Positions 4,997 through 6,102 of a stretch of 6,102 nucleotides of DNA are shown piece after piece. Under the pieces are notes generated by a model that saw nothing but the letters and a program-made list of their open reading frames with translations, ran no database searches and was not told where the DNA came from. Source of the DNA: Nitrospina sp. (lineage in GTDB: Bacteria > Nitrospinota > Nitrospinia > Nitrospinales > VA-1); NCBI GenBank assembly GCA_018665625.1, contig JABJCF010000159.1:1-6102 (forward strand), read 5' to 3'. The position numbers and the translations under genes are program-made. Each line of letters begins with the position of its first letter. Position 1 is the first letter of the stretch.

Positions 4997-6102
4997 TTTA
5001 TCTTCCATTCGGTGCCACTGGCGGTATCTTCAATCAGCACTCCCATTGATGTTAATTCGTCGCGGCAGCGGTCTGCCTCAGACCAGCTTTTTGATTTTCG
5101 TGCGGCATTGCGGTCTGCGATCAATTGCTCAATCTTCTCAACATCGAGTTTTTTGTCTTGGTTCTTGATTTCAAAGAGTTCCTTTTGAAACTCTTCAGGA
5201 GTGCTGGAAAATAAACCGAGAACTTTTCCGGCGTTGATCCATGCATGTGTAATTATCGCAAAATCATCATCTTTTGTTGCCGAGTTGAGGTGTCGCAAGC
5301 CTTCGTTGAGATGAGCCATGACCACAGCGGTGTTCAAGTCGTCGTTCATCGCGGTCTCAAAACTTTTTGTTAGCGGATGTTCTTTAACCTTTTCCTCGAA
5401 GTCGGGAATTGTGTTTGTGTCCAGGTCTTTGAGTTTTTCTTTTGCTCCAGCGAGCCCTTCATAAAACCGGCTCATCACTTTGGTCGCGTCTTCCAGGTTC
5501 TTTTCAGAAAAGTCGATGGGGCTGCGGTACTGGCTGCTGATTAAAAACAGCCGCAATACTTCAGGATGATATTTTTTATAAACATCGCGAAGCGTGAAAA
5601 AATTGCCGAGAGATTTCGACATTTTTTCCTTGTCGATGTTGACGAAGCCATTATGCACCCAATAACGAACCGGCTGTTTGCCAGTGCAACCGCAAGATTG
5701 CGCGATTTCATTTTCGTGGTGGGGAAACACCAGGTCTTTGCCGCCGCCATGAATGTCGAAAGTATCCCCGAGATATTTTTTGCTCATTGCAGAGCATTCG
5801 ATATGCCAACCCGGTCGACCCGGACCCCAGGGGCTGTCCCACGAGGGTTCACCCGGTTTGCTCTTTTTCCATAAGGCAAAATCGAGCGGATCATTTTTAG
5901 TATCGTTGACTTCGACCCGCGCTCCTGATTGCAGATCATCTATGTTTTTTCCAGAGAGGCAGCCGTATTCCTTGAAGGATTTTATGGAATAAAAAACATC
6001 ACCGTCCGATTCATAAGCCTTGTTCTGATCGACAAGGGATTGAATCATCTCCAGCATTTCAGGGATGTGATCGGTGGCCTTCGGTTCTTCAGTGGGGGAG
6101 GC
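4993..6102 (-). CDS. cysS: Cysteinyl-tRNA synthetase, 5'-truncated by the window edge
   Basis: The enzyme charges tRNA-Cys with cysteine in the cytoplasm. The frame stays open to base 6102, so the gene continues out of the window; 369 codons are present. Compared with E. coli CysS (461 residues, recalled), about the first 110 residues are missing, including the HIGH motif and the first zinc ligand. Visible here are the tRNA synthetase block GRPGWHIECSAM, with zinc ligands Cys103, His128 and Glu132 (numbered from the first complete codon), and KMSKS (160-164), the ATP-binding loop. The C-terminal ADRNAARKSKSWSEAD...DELTSMGVLIEDT is the usual CysS tail. The first internal ATG, at 6057, is not the real start: homology continues upstream as PKATDHIPE. 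The TGA stop overlaps the start of the DUF2851 gene (ATGA). Confidence 0.97.
   Translation of the reverse strand, partial: ASPTEEPKATDHIPEMLEMIQSLVDQNKAYESDGDVFYSIKSFKEYGCLSGKNIDDLQSGARVEVNDTKNDPLDFALWKKSKPGEPSWDSPWGPGRPGWHIECSAMSKKYLGDTFDIHGGGKDLVFPHHENEIAQSCGCTGKQPVRYWVHNGFVNIDKEKMSKSLGNFFTLRDVYKKYHPEVLRLFLISSQYRSPIDFSEKNLEDATKVMSRFYEGLAGAKEKLKDLDTNTIPDFEEKVKEHPLTKSFETAMNDDLNTAVVMAHLNEGLRHLNSATKDDDFAIITHAWINAGKVLGLFSSTPEEFQKELFEIKNQDKKLDVEKIEQLIADRNAARKSKSWSEADRCRDELTSMGVLIEDTASGTEWKIK
5002..5006 (-). promoter_or_regulatory. Ribosome binding site deciding the start of the DUF2851 gene
   Basis: GGAAG on the minus strand lies 5 nt before the ATG at 4996-4994, which shares its bases with the cysS TGA stop. 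The alternative ATG at 5008 overlaps this site and has no purine-rich sequence in front of it. This favours 4996 and a translationally coupled cysS-DUF2851 pair. Confidence 0.55.

Noticed and set aside
4993..6057. cysS as a complete gene starting at the ATG at 6057
   Set aside because: The frame stays open to the window edge with CysS-like residues upstream of that ATG, and the start would omit the HIGH-motif catalytic region.
1..6102. CRISPR arrays, tRNA or rRNA genes, transposase or phage genes
   Set aside because: No spaced direct-repeat array, no cloverleaf-like or rRNA-like sequence, and no transposase, integrase or phage motif was seen on either strand.

Overview
The window holds five protein genes, all on the minus strand, so they are read here from right to left. 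They are cysS (cysteinyl-tRNA synthetase, 5' end beyond the right edge), a DUF2851-family gene, cysD, a cysN-type gene with a C-terminal APS-kinase-like domain, and a [2Fe-2S] ferredoxin gene. Base composition is moderate (mid-40s % G+C by eye), and genes, Shine-Dalgarno sites and promoter-like boxes look bacterial. The protein types would fit a marine Gram-negative lineage such as Nitrospinota or a deltaproteobacterium-like group. That placement is a guess from general resemblance; no marker gene settles it.

Layout, right to left. 6102-4993: cysS, which overlaps the DUF2851 gene by an ATGA stop/start junction. 4996-3509: the DUF2851 protein, function unknown, with a nuclease-like PD...ExH pattern and a C-terminal cysteine cluster. 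3508-3326: a 183-base gap with a plausible sigma70-type promoter, a perfect 10-bp palindrome upstream of it and two hairpins in the predicted leader. 3325-2522: cysD, whose TAA stop is followed directly by the cysN ATG. 2521-698: cysN. 697-594: a 104-base gap with a perfect -35 hexamer and a dyad in the promoter spacer. 593-288: ferredoxin. 287-1: no convincing gene, but a roughly 100-bp two-hairpin inverted-repeat element whose inner hairpin could terminate the cysD-cysN-ferredoxin transcript.

CysD and the GTPase CysN form the heterodimeric ATP sulfurylase that turns sulfate and ATP into APS. Two features make this set unusual. CysD carries a CC...CxxC cysteine set like the [4Fe-4S] signature of APS reductases, while keeping the ATP-sulfurylase PP-loop and lacking the reductase's catalytic C-terminal cysteine. 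The APS-kinase-like tail of CysN has lost the Walker-A Ser/Thr, the DGDN motif and the lid region, so it probably does not make PAPS. With a ferredoxin gene next door, the set reads as a sulfate-activation module of an APS-based, possibly redox-linked pathway. No APS reductase or sulfite reductase gene is in the window. CysS, upstream, consumes the end product, cysteine.
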